A DNA stretch of 64,000 nt. Source: Streptomyces macrolidinus. GTDB lineage: Bacteria; Actinomycetota; Actinomycetes; Streptomycetales; Streptomycetaceae. How positions within the stretch are numbered: position 1 is the stretch's first letter; every line of letters starts with the position of its first letter. Below are positions 36,723 through 44,994 of the stretch, piece after piece. Where the stretch lies: assembly GCF_023887685.1 (NCBI RefSeq), contig NZ_JAMWMR010000011.1, positions 62,001 to 126,000 of the forward strand, given 5' to 3'. A model generated the notes under the pieces. It saw nothing but the letters and a program-made list of their open reading frames with translations, was not told the origin of the DNA and searched no databases. The position numbers were made by a program, and so were the translations under genes.

Positions 36723-37868
36723 ATGACGGTCATGGAGCAGCGGGGTGCCTACCGGCCCACGCCGCCGCCCGCCTGGCAGCCCCGCACGGACCCCGCTCCG
36801 CTGCTGCCCGACGCGCTGCCCCACCGCGTTCTCGGCACCGAGGCGGCGGCCAAGACCGACCCCGAGCTGCTGCGCCGGCTGTACTCCCACCTGGTGCGGG
36901 GCCGCCGCTACAACGCGCAGGCGACGGCGCTCACCAAGCAGGGCCGGCTGGCCGTCTACCCCTCCAGCACCGGGCAGGAGGCCTGCGAGGTCGCCGCCGC
37001 GCTCGTCCTGGAGGAGCGCGACTGGCTCTTCCCCAGCTACCGCGACACGCTCGCCGCCGTCGCGCGCGGGGTCGACCCCGTCGAGGCCCTGACCCTGCTG
37101 CGCGGCGACTGGCACACCGGCTACGACCCCTACGCGCACCGCGTGGCCCCGCTGAGCACCCCGCTGGCGACCCAGCTTCCGCACGCGGTGGGCCTCGCGC
37201 ACGCCGCCCGTCTGAAGGGCGACGACGTGGTCGCGCTCGCGATGGTCGGCGACGGCGGCACCAGCGAGGGCGACTTCCACGAGGCCCTGAACTTCGCCGC
37301 GGTCTGGCAGGCGCCGGTCGTCTTCCTGGTCCAGAACAACGGCTTCGCGATCTCGGTCCCGCTCGCCAAGCAGACCGCCGCGCCCACCCTGGCCCACAAG
37401 GCCGTCGGCTACGGCATGCCGGGCCGCCTGGTCGACGGCAACGACGCGGCGGCCGTGCACGAGGTCCTCGCCGAGGCCGTACGGCGCGCGCGCGAGGGCG
37501 GCGGCCCCACGCTCGTCGAGGCGGTGACGTACCGCATCGACGCCCACACCAACGCCGACGACGCGACCCGCTACCGCGGCGAGGACGAGGTCGCGGCGTG
37601 GCGCGACCACGACCCGATCCTGCTGCTGGAGCGGGAGTTGACGGAACGCGAACTACTGGACGAGGACGCGATACAGGCCGCGCGTGAGGACGCGGAGACG
37701 ATGGCGGCGGATCTGCGGGCGCGGATGAACCAGGACCCGGTGCTCGACCCCATGGAACTCTTCGCCCACGTGTACGCACAGCCCACCACCCAGCTTCTGG
37801 AGCAGCGGGCCCAGTTGCAGGCCGAGTTGGACGCCGAGGCCGCGGGGCCGGAAGGAGCCGGACGATGA
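36723..37868 (+). CDS. bkdA: Branched-chain 2-oxoacid dehydrogenase E1 alpha
   Basis: 381 residues. Thiamine-diphosphate-dependent decarboxylase subunit acting on the 2-oxoacids of Val, Leu and Ile, giving starter units for branched fatty acids and polyketides. TPP motif GDGGTSEGDFHEALNFAAVWQ..VQNN (about residues 177-208). Other family blocks: YPSSTGQEACEVAAALVL, PSYRDTLAAVARGV and RIDAHTNADDATRYR. ATG 36723 has GAGGAGG upstream. Overlaps bkdB by 4 bp. A second, diverged bkdABC copy lies at 51870-55441. Confidence 0.94.
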   Translation: MTVMEQRGAYRPTPPPAWQPRTDPAPLLPDALPHRVLGTEAAAKTDPELLRRLYSHLVRGRRYNAQATALTKQGRLAVYPSSTGQEACEVAAALVLEERDWLFPSYRDTLAAVARGVDPVEALTLLRGDWHTGYDPYAHRVAPLSTPLATQLPHAVGLAHAARLKGDDVVALAMVGDGGTSEGDFHEALNFAAVWQAPVVFLVQNNGFAISVPLAKQTAAPTLAHKAVGYGMPGRLVDGNDAAAVHEVLAEAVRRAREGGGPTLVEAVTYRIDAHTNADDATRYRGEDEVAAWRDHDPILLLERELTERELLDEDAIQAAREDAETMAADLRARMNQDPVLDPMELFAHVYAQPTTQLLEQRAQLQAELDAEAAGPEGAGR

Positions 37869-38869
37869 CGACCGTTGCCCTCAAGCCGGCCACCATGGCC
37901 CAGGCCATCACGCGCGCGTTGCGCGACGCTCTGGCGGCCGACCCGTCCGTGCACGTCCTCGGCGAGGACGTCGGCGCGCTCGGCGGTGTCTTCCGGATCA
38001 CCGACGGGCTCGCCGCGGAGTTCGGCGAGGACCGCTGCACGGACACGCCCCTCGCCGAGGCGGGCATCCTGGGCACCGCCGTCGGCATGGCGATGTACGG
38101 CCTCAGGCCGGTCGTGGAGATGCAGTTCGACGCGTTCGCCTACCCCGCGTTCGAGCAGGTGGTCAGCCATGTCTCGCGCATGCGCAACCGCACGCGCGGC
38201 GCGATGCCGCTGCCGATCACCATCCGCGTCCCCTACGGGGGAGGCATCGGCGGCGTCGAGCACCACAGCGACTCCTCCGAGGCGTACTACATGGCGACTC
38301 CGGGGCTCCATGTCGTCACGCCCGCGACCGTCGCCGACGCGTACGGGCTGCTGCGCGCCGCCATCGCCTCCGACGACCCGGTGGTCTTCCTGGAGCCGAA
38401 GCGGCTGTACTGGTCGAAGGACGCCTGGAACCCCGAGGAGCCCGAGGCGGTCGCCCCGCTGGGCCGCGCGGTGGTGCGTCGACCGGGCCGCAGCGCCACG
38501 CTGATCACCTACGGCCCCTCGGTGCCGGTCTGCCTGGAGGCGGCCGAGGCGGCGCGGGCCGAGGGCTGGGACCTCGAAGTCGTCGATCTGCGCTCCCTGG
38601 TGCCCTTCGACGACGAGACGGTGACCGCGTCCGTACGCCGGACGGGACGGGCCGTGGTGGTGCACGAGTCGACCGGATTCGGCGGGCCGGGCGGCGAGAT
38701 CGCCGCGCGCGTGACCGAGCGCTGCTTCCACTACCTGGAGGCGCCGGTGCTGCGGGTGGCCGGGTTCGACATCCCCTATCCGCCGCCGATGCTGGAGCGC
38801 CACCACCTCCCGGGGGTCGACCGGATCCTCGACGCGGTGGGGCGCCTGCAGTGGGAGGCGGAGAACTGA
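37865..38869 (+). CDS. bkdB: Branched-chain 2-oxoacid dehydrogenase E1 beta
   Basis: 334 residues. Transketolase-like pyrimidine-binding domain with HVLGEDVGALGGVFRITDGL, DTPLAEAGILGTAVGMA and EMQFDAFAYPAFEQVVSH. C-terminal transketolase domain VVDLRSLVPFDDETV, HESTGFGGPGGEIAARV. Pairs with the E1 alpha encoded just upstream (ATGA overlap). Its TGA overlaps the E2 start (TGATG). Confidence 0.95.
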   Translation: MTTVALKPATMAQAITRALRDALAADPSVHVLGEDVGALGGVFRITDGLAAEFGEDRCTDTPLAEAGILGTAVGMAMYGLRPVVEMQFDAFAYPAFEQVVSHVSRMRNRTRGAMPLPITIRVPYGGGIGGVEHHSDSSEAYYMATPGLHVVTPATVADAYGLLRAAIASDDPVVFLEPKRLYWSKDAWNPEEPEAVAPLGRAVVRRPGRSATLITYGPSVPVCLEAAEAARAEGWDLEVVDLRSLVPFDDETVTASVRRTGRAVVVHESTGFGGPGGEIAARVTERCFHYLEAPVLRVAGFDIPYPPPMLERHHLPGVDRILDAVGRLQWEAEN

Positions 38870-40233
38870 TGGCGCAGGTACTGGAGTTCAAGCTGCCGGA
38901 CCTCGGCGAGGGGCTGACCGAGGCGGAGATCGTCCGCTGGCTGGTGCGGGTCGGGGACGTGGTCGCGACCGACCAGCCGGTGGTCGAGGTCGAGACGGCC
39001 AAGGCGATGGTCGAGGTGCCCTGCCCCTACGCGGGCGTGGTCACGGCCCGCTTCGGCGAGGAGGGCACGGAACTGCCCGTCGGCGCACCGCTGTTGACGG
39101 TCGCCGTCGGCGCCCCCGACGAAGCGTCCGACGAGCCCTCCGGGAACGTACTGGTCGGATACGGTACATCGGCGCCCTCGGCCCGGCGCCGCCGGGTACG
39201 GACGCAGCAGCCCGGTGCGCGGCTCACGGACGGGGCACCTCGCGCGGACGAACCCACCGCAGTGGCGGTCGCCGACGCGCCGATGTCCCCAGCGCCTCGC
39301 CCGCCCGCCCCGGAGCACGCGGCCGACCCGACCCACCCCGACGGGCCCGTCCCGGTGATCTCCCCGCTCGTGCGCAGGCTCGCGCGCGAGAACGGCGTGG
39401 ATCTGCGGCGGTTGGCGGGATCGGGCCCCGACGGGCTGATTCTGCGGGCGGATGTGGAGGGCGCCCTCGAGAACGGGCACGGACAGGCCGCGGACATGGC
39501 AGGGACCCGTACACCGGGAGCACCCGCCACCCCGGCCGCGCAGGACACAGGCACCCGGGTCCCTCTCCGCGGCGTGCGCGGCGCCGTCGCCGACAAGCTC
39601 TCCCGGAGCCGGCGCGAGATCCCCGACGCCACCTGCTGGGTGGACGCCGACGCCACGGAACTCCTGCGCGCGCGGGCGGCCATGAACGCGACGGGGCCCA
39701 AGGTCTCCCTGCTCGCGCTGCTCGCCCGGATCTGCACCGCCGCGCTCGCCCGGTTCCCCGAACTCAACTCCACCGTCGACATGGAGGCCAGGGAGGTCGT
39801 CCGGCTCGACCGGGTGCATCTCGGGTTCGCCGCGCAGACCGAGCGGGGGCTCGTCGTCCCGGTCGTACGGGACGCGCATACGCGGGACGCCGAGGCGCTG
39901 ACCGCCGAGTGCGCGCGGCTGACCGAAGCGGCACGCGCCGGGACCCTCGCGCCGTCCGAACTCACCGGCGGGACCTTCACGCTGAACAACTACGGGGTGT
40001 TCGGCGTCGACGGCTCCACGCCGATCATCAACCACCCCGAGGCGGCCATGCTCGGCGTCGGCCGTATCGTCCCCAAGCCCTGGGTGCACGACGGGGGGTT
40101 GGCGATACGGCAGGTCGTTCAGCTCTCGCTGACCTTCGATCACCGGGTGTGCGACGGCGGCACGGCGGGCGGCTTCCTGAGGTACGTCGCGGACTGCGTG
40201 GAACAGCCGGCGGTGCTGCTGCGCACGCTCTGA
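38869..40233 (+). CDS. bkdC: Branched-chain 2-oxoacid dehydrogenase E2 (acyltransferase)
   Basis: 454 residues. One lipoyl domain (1-80) with lipoylated Lys45 in VEVETAKAMVEV. Peripheral subunit-binding domain at about 158-195 (VISPLVRRLARENGVDLRRLAGSGPDG). Catalytic domain with HxxxDG at His425-Asp429 (SLTFDHRVCDGG). Linkers are Ala/Pro-rich. ATG 38869 is used; GTG 38851 adds six residues inside bkdB. No E3 gene follows, so the complex must borrow lipoamide dehydrogenase encoded elsewhere. Confidence 0.95.
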   Translation: MAQVLEFKLPDLGEGLTEAEIVRWLVRVGDVVATDQPVVEVETAKAMVEVPCPYAGVVTARFGEEGTELPVGAPLLTVAVGAPDEASDEPSGNVLVGYGTSAPSARRRRVRTQQPGARLTDGAPRADEPTAVAVADAPMSPAPRPPAPEHAADPTHPDGPVPVISPLVRRLARENGVDLRRLAGSGPDGLILRADVEGALENGHGQAADMAGTRTPGAPATPAAQDTGTRVPLRGVRGAVADKLSRSRREIPDATCWVDADATELLRARAAMNATGPKVSLLALLARICTAALARFPELNSTVDMEAREVVRLDRVHLGFAAQTERGLVVPVVRDAHTRDAEALTAECARLTEAARAGTLAPSELTGGTFTLNNYGVFGVDGSTPIINHPEAAMLGVGRIVPKPWVHDGGLAIRQVVQLSLTFDHRVCDGGTAGGFLRYVADCVEQPAVLLRTL

Positions 40234-40291
40234 GCACAGGTGCCGAGGGGGGCGGGGTGGCGGTGATCGACGGGGCGTCCATACTCGGTGC

Positions 40292-41215
40292 ATGACGTCG
40301 TACGGGACAGCGGGCGCCGAGGAGTTCGACGCCGTGGTGCTCGCGGGTGGCGCGGCGCGGCGGCTCGGCGGGGTCGACAAGCCCGGGGTGCGCGTCGGCG
40401 GGCGGGCGCTGCTCGACCGCGTACTGACGGCGTGCTCCGGCGCGGCCACCACGGTGGTCGTGGCCGAGCCCCGGCCCACCGCGCACGCCGTGGTCTGGGC
40501 GCGCGAGGAGCCGCCGGGCGGCGGTCCGGTGGCCGCGCTCGACGCGGGCCTGCGACGGACCACCGCCGCGCACGTGGTGGTGCTCTCCGCCGACCTGCCG
40601 TTCCTGGGCCAGGCGACGGTACGGCGGCTGTTGGACGCCCTTCGGGTGAGCGGTGCCGAAGGGGCGCTGCTCACCGATCCCGAGGGTCACGATCAGCCGC
40701 TGGTCGCCGCCTATCGCGCTGCGGCGCTGCGCCGGGAGCTGGACCGACTCGCCACCGCGGACCTCGGCGGTTCCCGTCCCGATGGGCCCGACACAGGCGT
40801 CGGGCGGCGCGGGCTCGCCGGTCTCCCCTTGCGGCGTCTGGTCGCGGGCCTCGACCTCACCCGGGTCCGTGACGCGCTCGCGTCCTTCGACTGCGACACC
40901 TGGGGCGATATTGCCGCCGCCCGATCACGTATCAGGGAGCATGGGCACGTGTTGGATGAATGGATCTCCTCAGCCAAGGACGAGTTGGGCATCGACCTCG
41001 ACGTCGACACCTCCGCTCTCCTCGATCTCGCGCGGGACGCCGCGCACGGTGTCGCGCGCCCCGCGGCCCCGCTGACGACCTTCCTCGTCGGCTACGCCGC
41101 CGCACAGGCCGGAGGCGGGCCCGAGGCGGTCGCCGAGGCCGTGCGCAAGGCCGCCGCGCTGGCCCGGCGGTGGGCGGACGAGGCCGCCGCCGAGGCCACG
41201 CCGGACGCCGGATGA
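40292..41215 (+). CDS. MobA-like nucleotidyltransferase fused to DUF6457
   Basis: 307 residues. Residues about 10-205 are an NTP-transferase fold with VVLAGGAARRLGGVDKPGVRVGGRALL (LAGG..RLGG.DK) and SADLPFLG, typical of molybdenum-cofactor guanylyltransferase MobA. Residues about 220-300 (LDEWISSAKDELGIDLDVDTSALLDLARDAAHGVARPAAPLTTFLVGY) match what I know as DUF6457, often a separate small protein. ATG 40292 lies 6 nt after CATACT, no ribosome-binding site. Stop overlaps the moeA-like start (ATGA), supporting a joint role in molybdopterin chemistry. Confidence 0.87.
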   Translation: MTSYGTAGAEEFDAVVLAGGAARRLGGVDKPGVRVGGRALLDRVLTACSGAATTVVVAEPRPTAHAVVWAREEPPGGGPVAALDAGLRRTTAAHVVVLSADLPFLGQATVRRLLDALRVSGAEGALLTDPEGHDQPLVAAYRAAALRRELDRLATADLGGSRPDGPDTGVGRRGLAGLPLRRLVAGLDLTRVRDALASFDCDTWGDIAAARSRIREHGHVLDEWISSAKDELGIDLDVDTSALLDLARDAAHGVARPAAPLTTFLVGYAAAQAGGGPEAVAEAVRKAAALARRWADEAAAEATPDAG

Positions 41216-42723
41216 CCCGTCGAGGTGTCCCGGGGCGCCCGGACGTCCCGGACACCGAGGAACGCTACGTGGAGGAGGCCCTGGCCGTGGTCGACGACAG
41301 CGGCGGGCGCGGCCGTCAGGAGGTCCGCCCCGGCCACCGGTCCGAGGGCCGGCGCGTGCTGGAGCAGCACGACCTCGATGTCGAAGAGGCCCTCGCCCTC
41401 GTACGGGGCTTGGGCTCGCACGCCGCGCGGCACTCGGGCGCCGAGGACCCCGTCCACGTACGACAGGGCGGGGGCGACACCTCCCGTACCCGGTCCGGGC
41501 ACAGCGCCACCTCCTGGCCCGAGGCCCGCGCCGCCGCCGAGCGCGCCGCACGCTCCGTGCCACGGCGGGAACCCGTCGCCGTCCCCCTCGACGACGCGCT
41601 CGGGCTGGTGCTCGCCGCACCTCTCACCGCCCTCACCGACCTCCCCGCCTTCGACACCTCGGCCATGGACGGCTGGGCCGTCGCGGGCCCCGGCCCCTGG
41701 GCCGTACGGGAGGAGGACATCCTCGCCGGGCACGCGGAAGCGGCGCCCCTCGGGGACGGCGAGGCCGCGCGGATCGCCACCGGCGCGCGTGTCCCACCGG
41801 ACACCACGGCCGTCCTGCGCAGCGAACACGGACGCACGGACGACAAGGGGCGGCTGCACGCCACCGCCCCGGCTCCCGGCCCCGGTCGCACCGGAAGGAC
41901 GGCCTCGACGGTCGCGCACGGGCAGGACATCCGGCCCCGCGGCCAGGAGTGCCACGCCGGTGACCAGCTCCTCCCTCCGGGCACCCGCGTCACCCCGGCC
42001 GTGCTGGGGCTCGCCGCTGCGGCCGGTTACGACACCCTCCGCGCGCTGCCGCGTCCGCGGGTCGACGTCCTGGTGCTGGGCGACGAACTGCTCACGCAGG
42101 GACTGCCCGAGGACGGCCTGATCCGGGACGCGCTCGGCCCCATGCTGCCGCCATGGCTGCGCGCGCTCGGCGCGGACGTGGTGAGCGTCCGCAGGCTCGG
42201 TGACGACGCCGAGGCGCTGCACCAGGCGGTCGCCTCCTCCCAGGCCGACCTGATCGTCACCACGGGCGGCACGGCCGCGGGGCCCGTCGACCATGTCCAC
42301 CCCACCCTGCGCCGTATCGACGCCGCACTCCTCGTCGACGGGGTGAAGGTGCGCCCGGGACACCCCATGCTGCTCGCCCGCACCCGCGAGGACCAGTACC
42401 TCGTCGGGCTGCCCGGCAACCCCCTGGCGGCCGTCTCCGGCCTGCTCACGCTCGCCGAACCGCTGCTGCGCGTCCTCGCGGGCCGGGCGGCCCCGGAGCC
42501 CTACGTCCTGCCGCTGCAGGACTCCGTCCAGGGGCATCCGCACGACACGCGGCTCGTCCCCGTCGTCGTACGAGGCGAGCGGGCCGTGCCGCTGCGCTAC
42601 CACGGTCCGGCCATGCTGCGGGGCATCGCCGCCGCCGATGGCCTGGCCGTCGTCCCGCCGGGCGGCGCCCGGCTCGGGGAGGACGTGGAACTCCTCGATC
42701 TGCCATGGGCCGTGGCGGGGTGA
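41212..42723 (+). CDS. MoeA-like molybdopterin molybdenumtransferase, divergent
   Basis: 503 residues, about 90 longer than usual MoeA. Residues 1-95 form an extra, probably disordered region holding a repeated VEEALA(V/L)V (20-27 and 57-64). MoeA core: LTALTDLPAFDTSAMDGWAV, IATGARVPP, RPRVDVLVLGDELLTQG, VTTGGTAAGPVDHV, GLPGNPLAAVSGL. The substrate loop reads TTGGTAAGP where most MoeA have TTGG(V/T)S.G, so activity may be altered. Translationally coupled to the MobA-like gene. Confidence 0.85.
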   Translation: MTRRGVPGRPDVPDTEERYVEEALAVVDDSGGRGRQEVRPGHRSEGRRVLEQHDLDVEEALALVRGLGSHAARHSGAEDPVHVRQGGGDTSRTRSGHSATSWPEARAAAERAARSVPRREPVAVPLDDALGLVLAAPLTALTDLPAFDTSAMDGWAVAGPGPWAVREEDILAGHAEAAPLGDGEAARIATGARVPPDTTAVLRSEHGRTDDKGRLHATAPAPGPGRTGRTASTVAHGQDIRPRGQECHAGDQLLPPGTRVTPAVLGLAAAAGYDTLRALPRPRVDVLVLGDELLTQGLPEDGLIRDALGPMLPPWLRALGADVVSVRRLGDDAEALHQAVASSQADLIVTTGGTAAGPVDHVHPTLRRIDAALLVDGVKVRPGHPMLLARTREDQYLVGLPGNPLAAVSGLLTLAEPLLRVLAGRAAPEPYVLPLQDSVQGHPHDTRLVPVVVRGERAVPLRYHGPAMLRGIAAADGLAVVPPGGARLGEDVELLDLPWAVAG

Positions 42724-42765
42724 CCATGGCTGGGTGAGCCGGATCGGTGAGTCGGCTCGGGGCGC

Positions 42766-42779
42766 GTTTCACGTGAAAC
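42766..42779. other. parS site (perfect core)
   Basis: GTTTCACGTGAAAC, the exact 14-bp ParB-binding palindrome of Streptomyces (15 of 16 in the extended consensus), between convergent genes. Confidence 0.88.
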
Positions 42780-42848
42780 ATCCCAGCCGACACGTTCACC
42801 CGCCCACCGCGGCCGATACGTTCACCCGCCCACCGGACGGGCCGTCTG

Positions 42849-43970
42849 TCACCCCTCGGGGGCGTGTTCCTTCGCGGACCGCTGGATCGTGATCAGGCGG
42901 TCTCCGGCCTGGAGAGGGTCCACTTCGGGCGCCCGGTAGTCCAGGAACACACGGCCGCGGACGACGCCGACCACCAGGTCCTCGCTCTCGTGCGGTGAAC
43001 GCCCCACCTCGGCCTGGGTGATCCGGCGCTCGACCAGGTCCAGCCCTCTGCCGTAGGTCATGAGGTTCTCCAGCGTGACCGCGGTGTTCGGGCTGGCCAC
43101 GGAGACGCCGAGCAGGCGTCCGGCAGAGCTCGAACTGGTCACCACCGTATTGGCGCCGCTCTGCTTGAGAAGCGGGGCGTTCTCGTCCTCGCGGACGGCC
43201 GCCACGATCGCGGCGCGCTTGTTGAGCTGACGCGCGGTGAGGGTGACCAGGGCCGCGGTGTCGTCGCGCGGCGGGGCGACGATGACCTGCGAGGCCCTCT
43301 GCAACTCCGCCTTGCGCAGCGTGTCGGCGCGGGTGGCGTCGCCGAGGACGGCCACCAGACCGTCACTGCCCGCGGCCTCGACCGCCTTGGGTTGGGGATC
43401 GACCACGACGATCCGCTCCTTCGGCGTTCCCTGGCCCAGCAGGGTCTCCACGGCGTACCGCCCCTTGGTGCCGTAGCCGACGACGACCACGTGTTCCCGG
43501 ATCCGGGTGCGCCAGTGGCGGACGCGGACCTCGCGACGGGTGCGCTCGGTGAGCACTTCGAGCGTGGTGCCGACCAGGATGATCAGGAACAGCACGCGCA
43601 GCGGCGTGATGACCAGGACGTTGGTGAGCCGGGCGGAGTCGCTGACCGGGGTGATGTCGCCGTATCCGGTCGTGGAGAGGGTGACCGTCGCGTAGTAGGC
43701 CGAGTCGAGCAGGTCGACGCCGTCGCTGCCCGTGTTGTCCTGGTAGCCCGCGCGGTCCACCCACACGATCACCGTGGTGGCGGCGAGCACCAGCAAGGCC
43801 ATGGCCAGGCGCCGGAGCACCTGCCGGAAGGGCGGGACGCTCACCCCGGCGGGCAGCTTGACGGACTGGTCTCCGTCGGGGGAGAAGCCGTCGGGCCGTG
43901 CCCGTTGCCGGAGCGACTGCAAGATCGGGAGCCGGGTCCGGTCGGACAGTGATTGCTTGGGGAGGCTCAT
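42849..43970 (-). CDS. Potassium channel with RCK (TrkA-N) domain
   Basis: 373 residues. Basic N-terminus, membrane helix at about 53-72, pore loop with K+ selectivity filter GYGD at 102-105 (TLSTTGYGDITP), second helix at about 120-140. Cytosolic RCK domain from about 153 with nucleotide motif VVVVGYGTKGRYAVETLLGQG and acidic strand end IVVVDPQ. C-terminal RCK-C region to the end. ATG 43970 has GAGGAAG upstream; the 78 residues readable further upstream are low-complexity Arg/Pro and not part of it. Divergent from an RCK-only gene. Confidence 0.94.
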   Translation of the reverse strand: MSLPKQSLSDRTRLPILQSLRQRARPDGFSPDGDQSVKLPAGVSVPPFRQVLRRLAMALLVLAATTVIVWVDRAGYQDNTGSDGVDLLDSAYYATVTLSTTGYGDITPVSDSARLTNVLVITPLRVLFLIILVGTTLEVLTERTRREVRVRHWRTRIREHVVVVGYGTKGRYAVETLLGQGTPKERIVVVDPQPKAVEAAGSDGLVAVLGDATRADTLRKAELQRASQVIVAPPRDDTAALVTLTARQLNKRAAIVAAVREDENAPLLKQSGANTVVTSSSSAGRLLGVSVASPNTAVTLENLMTYGRGLDLVERRITQAEVGRSPHESEDLVVGVVRGRVFLDYRAPEVDPLQAGDRLITIQRSAKEHAPEG

Positions 43971-44111
43971 CCCGCGCTTCCTCTGTGGTGGCGTGTCGGG
44001 GTCGGTGGTGGCATGTCGGGGTTGCTGGGACCATGTTCCCGGACCGGTGGGCAGGAAGTGTGGCTGCCCCCGGCGGCGAGGCGGGCCGCGCCGCTCCGGC
44101 CGCCGTGACGC

Positions 44112-44143
44112 GGTGCTCGTACGCGGTGCTCGTACGCGGTGCC
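44112..44143. repeat. 13-bp tandem repeat in divergent RCK promoter region
   Basis: CGGTGCTCGTACG repeated twice and followed by a third partial CGGTGC. The remainder of 43971-44246 contains loosely repeated GTGTCGGGGT motifs and no gene. Confidence 0.6.
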
Positions 44144-44246
44144 TGTCTCGATACGGTCGACCCTGTTCCGGTGTGTATCGGGTGGGCACTCGTGCGTCTG
44201 TCATCCGTGCCGGGCATCAGGTACGTCACAACGCTGGAGGGTGGCC

Positions 44247-44924
44247 TTGAGGGATCACACCGTCGTCGTCGGCTTCGGGACCAAGGGACGGTCCGCGATC
44301 CAGACCGTGTGCGCGACCGGCCTGAAGAAGGAGCAGGTCGTGGTGGTGGACCCCAACTCCAAGGCCGTCGACGCGGCGGTCGCGCAGGGGTACACGGGCG
44401 TGATCGGTGACGCGACCCGCAGCGATGTGCTGATGCGGGCCGAGGTGCACCGGGCGGGGCAGATCATCGTCGCCACCCAGCGGGACGACACGGCCGTCCT
44501 CGTCACGCTGACCGCGCGCCAGCTCAACCAGTCGGCGAAGATCGTGGCCGCCGTACGGGAGGAGGAGAACGCGCCGCTGCTCCAGCAGTCCGGCGCCGAC
44601 GCGGTGATCACCAGCGCCAGCGCCGCCGGGCGGCTCCTCGGGCTCTCCGTGTTCAGCCCCGCGGTCGGCATGGTGATGGAGGACCTCATCCAGCAGGGCA
44701 GCGGGCTCGACCTGGTCGAACGGCCCGTCACCAAGGCCGAGGCGGGCCGTGGGGTACGGGAGACGGAGGACCTGGTGGTGAGCGTCGTACGCGGCCATCG
44801 GGTGCTCGGCTACGACGATCCGGCCATCGGCAGGCTCCAGTTGACGGACCGTCTGATCACGATCGTACGGGTGACGTCGGGAACCCAGGACGTACCGGAC
44901 ACCCGCCCGCTGCCCCGGAGTTGA
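44247..44924 (+). CDS. RCK/TrkA-type potassium regulatory protein without pore
   Basis: 225 residues if it starts at TTG 44247 (GGAGG 6 bp upstream); GTG 44241 is too close to that site. TrkA-N domain HTVVVGFGTKGRSAIQTVCATG with dinucleotide-binding GxGxxG and VVVVDPNSKAV, then RCK-C. About 60% identical by eye to the RCK half of the divergent channel (for example LVTLTARQLN, AAVREEENAPLLQQSGADAVITS), so the two are duplicates. No membrane segment precedes it. It may gate the neighbouring channel or a Trk/Ktr transporter elsewhere. Confidence 0.85.
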   Translation: MRDHTVVVGFGTKGRSAIQTVCATGLKKEQVVVVDPNSKAVDAAVAQGYTGVIGDATRSDVLMRAEVHRAGQIIVATQRDDTAVLVTLTARQLNQSAKIVAAVREEENAPLLQQSGADAVITSASAAGRLLGLSVFSPAVGMVMEDLIQQGSGLDLVERPVTKAEAGRGVRETEDLVVSVVRGHRVLGYDDPAIGRLQLTDRLITIVRVTSGTQDVPDTRPLPRS

Positions 44925-44981
44925 GGCGCGTCCCTCGCGGGGGCCGGGCAATGGCGCCCCGAGCGCCGTCGCCGCGAGGAG

Positions 44982-44987
44982 TAGCGT
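44982..44987 (+). promoter_or_regulatory. -10 element of a probable leaderless transcript (quinone oxidoreductase)
   Basis: TAGCGT, 7 nt, then ATG at 44995; GAGGAG lies farther upstream of the -10. Confidence 0.5.
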
Positions 44988-44994
44988 CCCCCTC

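Noticed and set aside
38776..40674. 632-aa minus-strand ORF opposite bkdC and the MobA-like gene
   Set aside because: Antisense shadow with no domain resemblance; the plus strand has catalytic motifs throughout.
44247..44924. Pseudogene interpretation of the RCK-only gene
   Set aside because: Frame intact, nucleotide-binding motif complete and a plausible ribosome-binding site for TTG; stand-alone RCK proteins exist.
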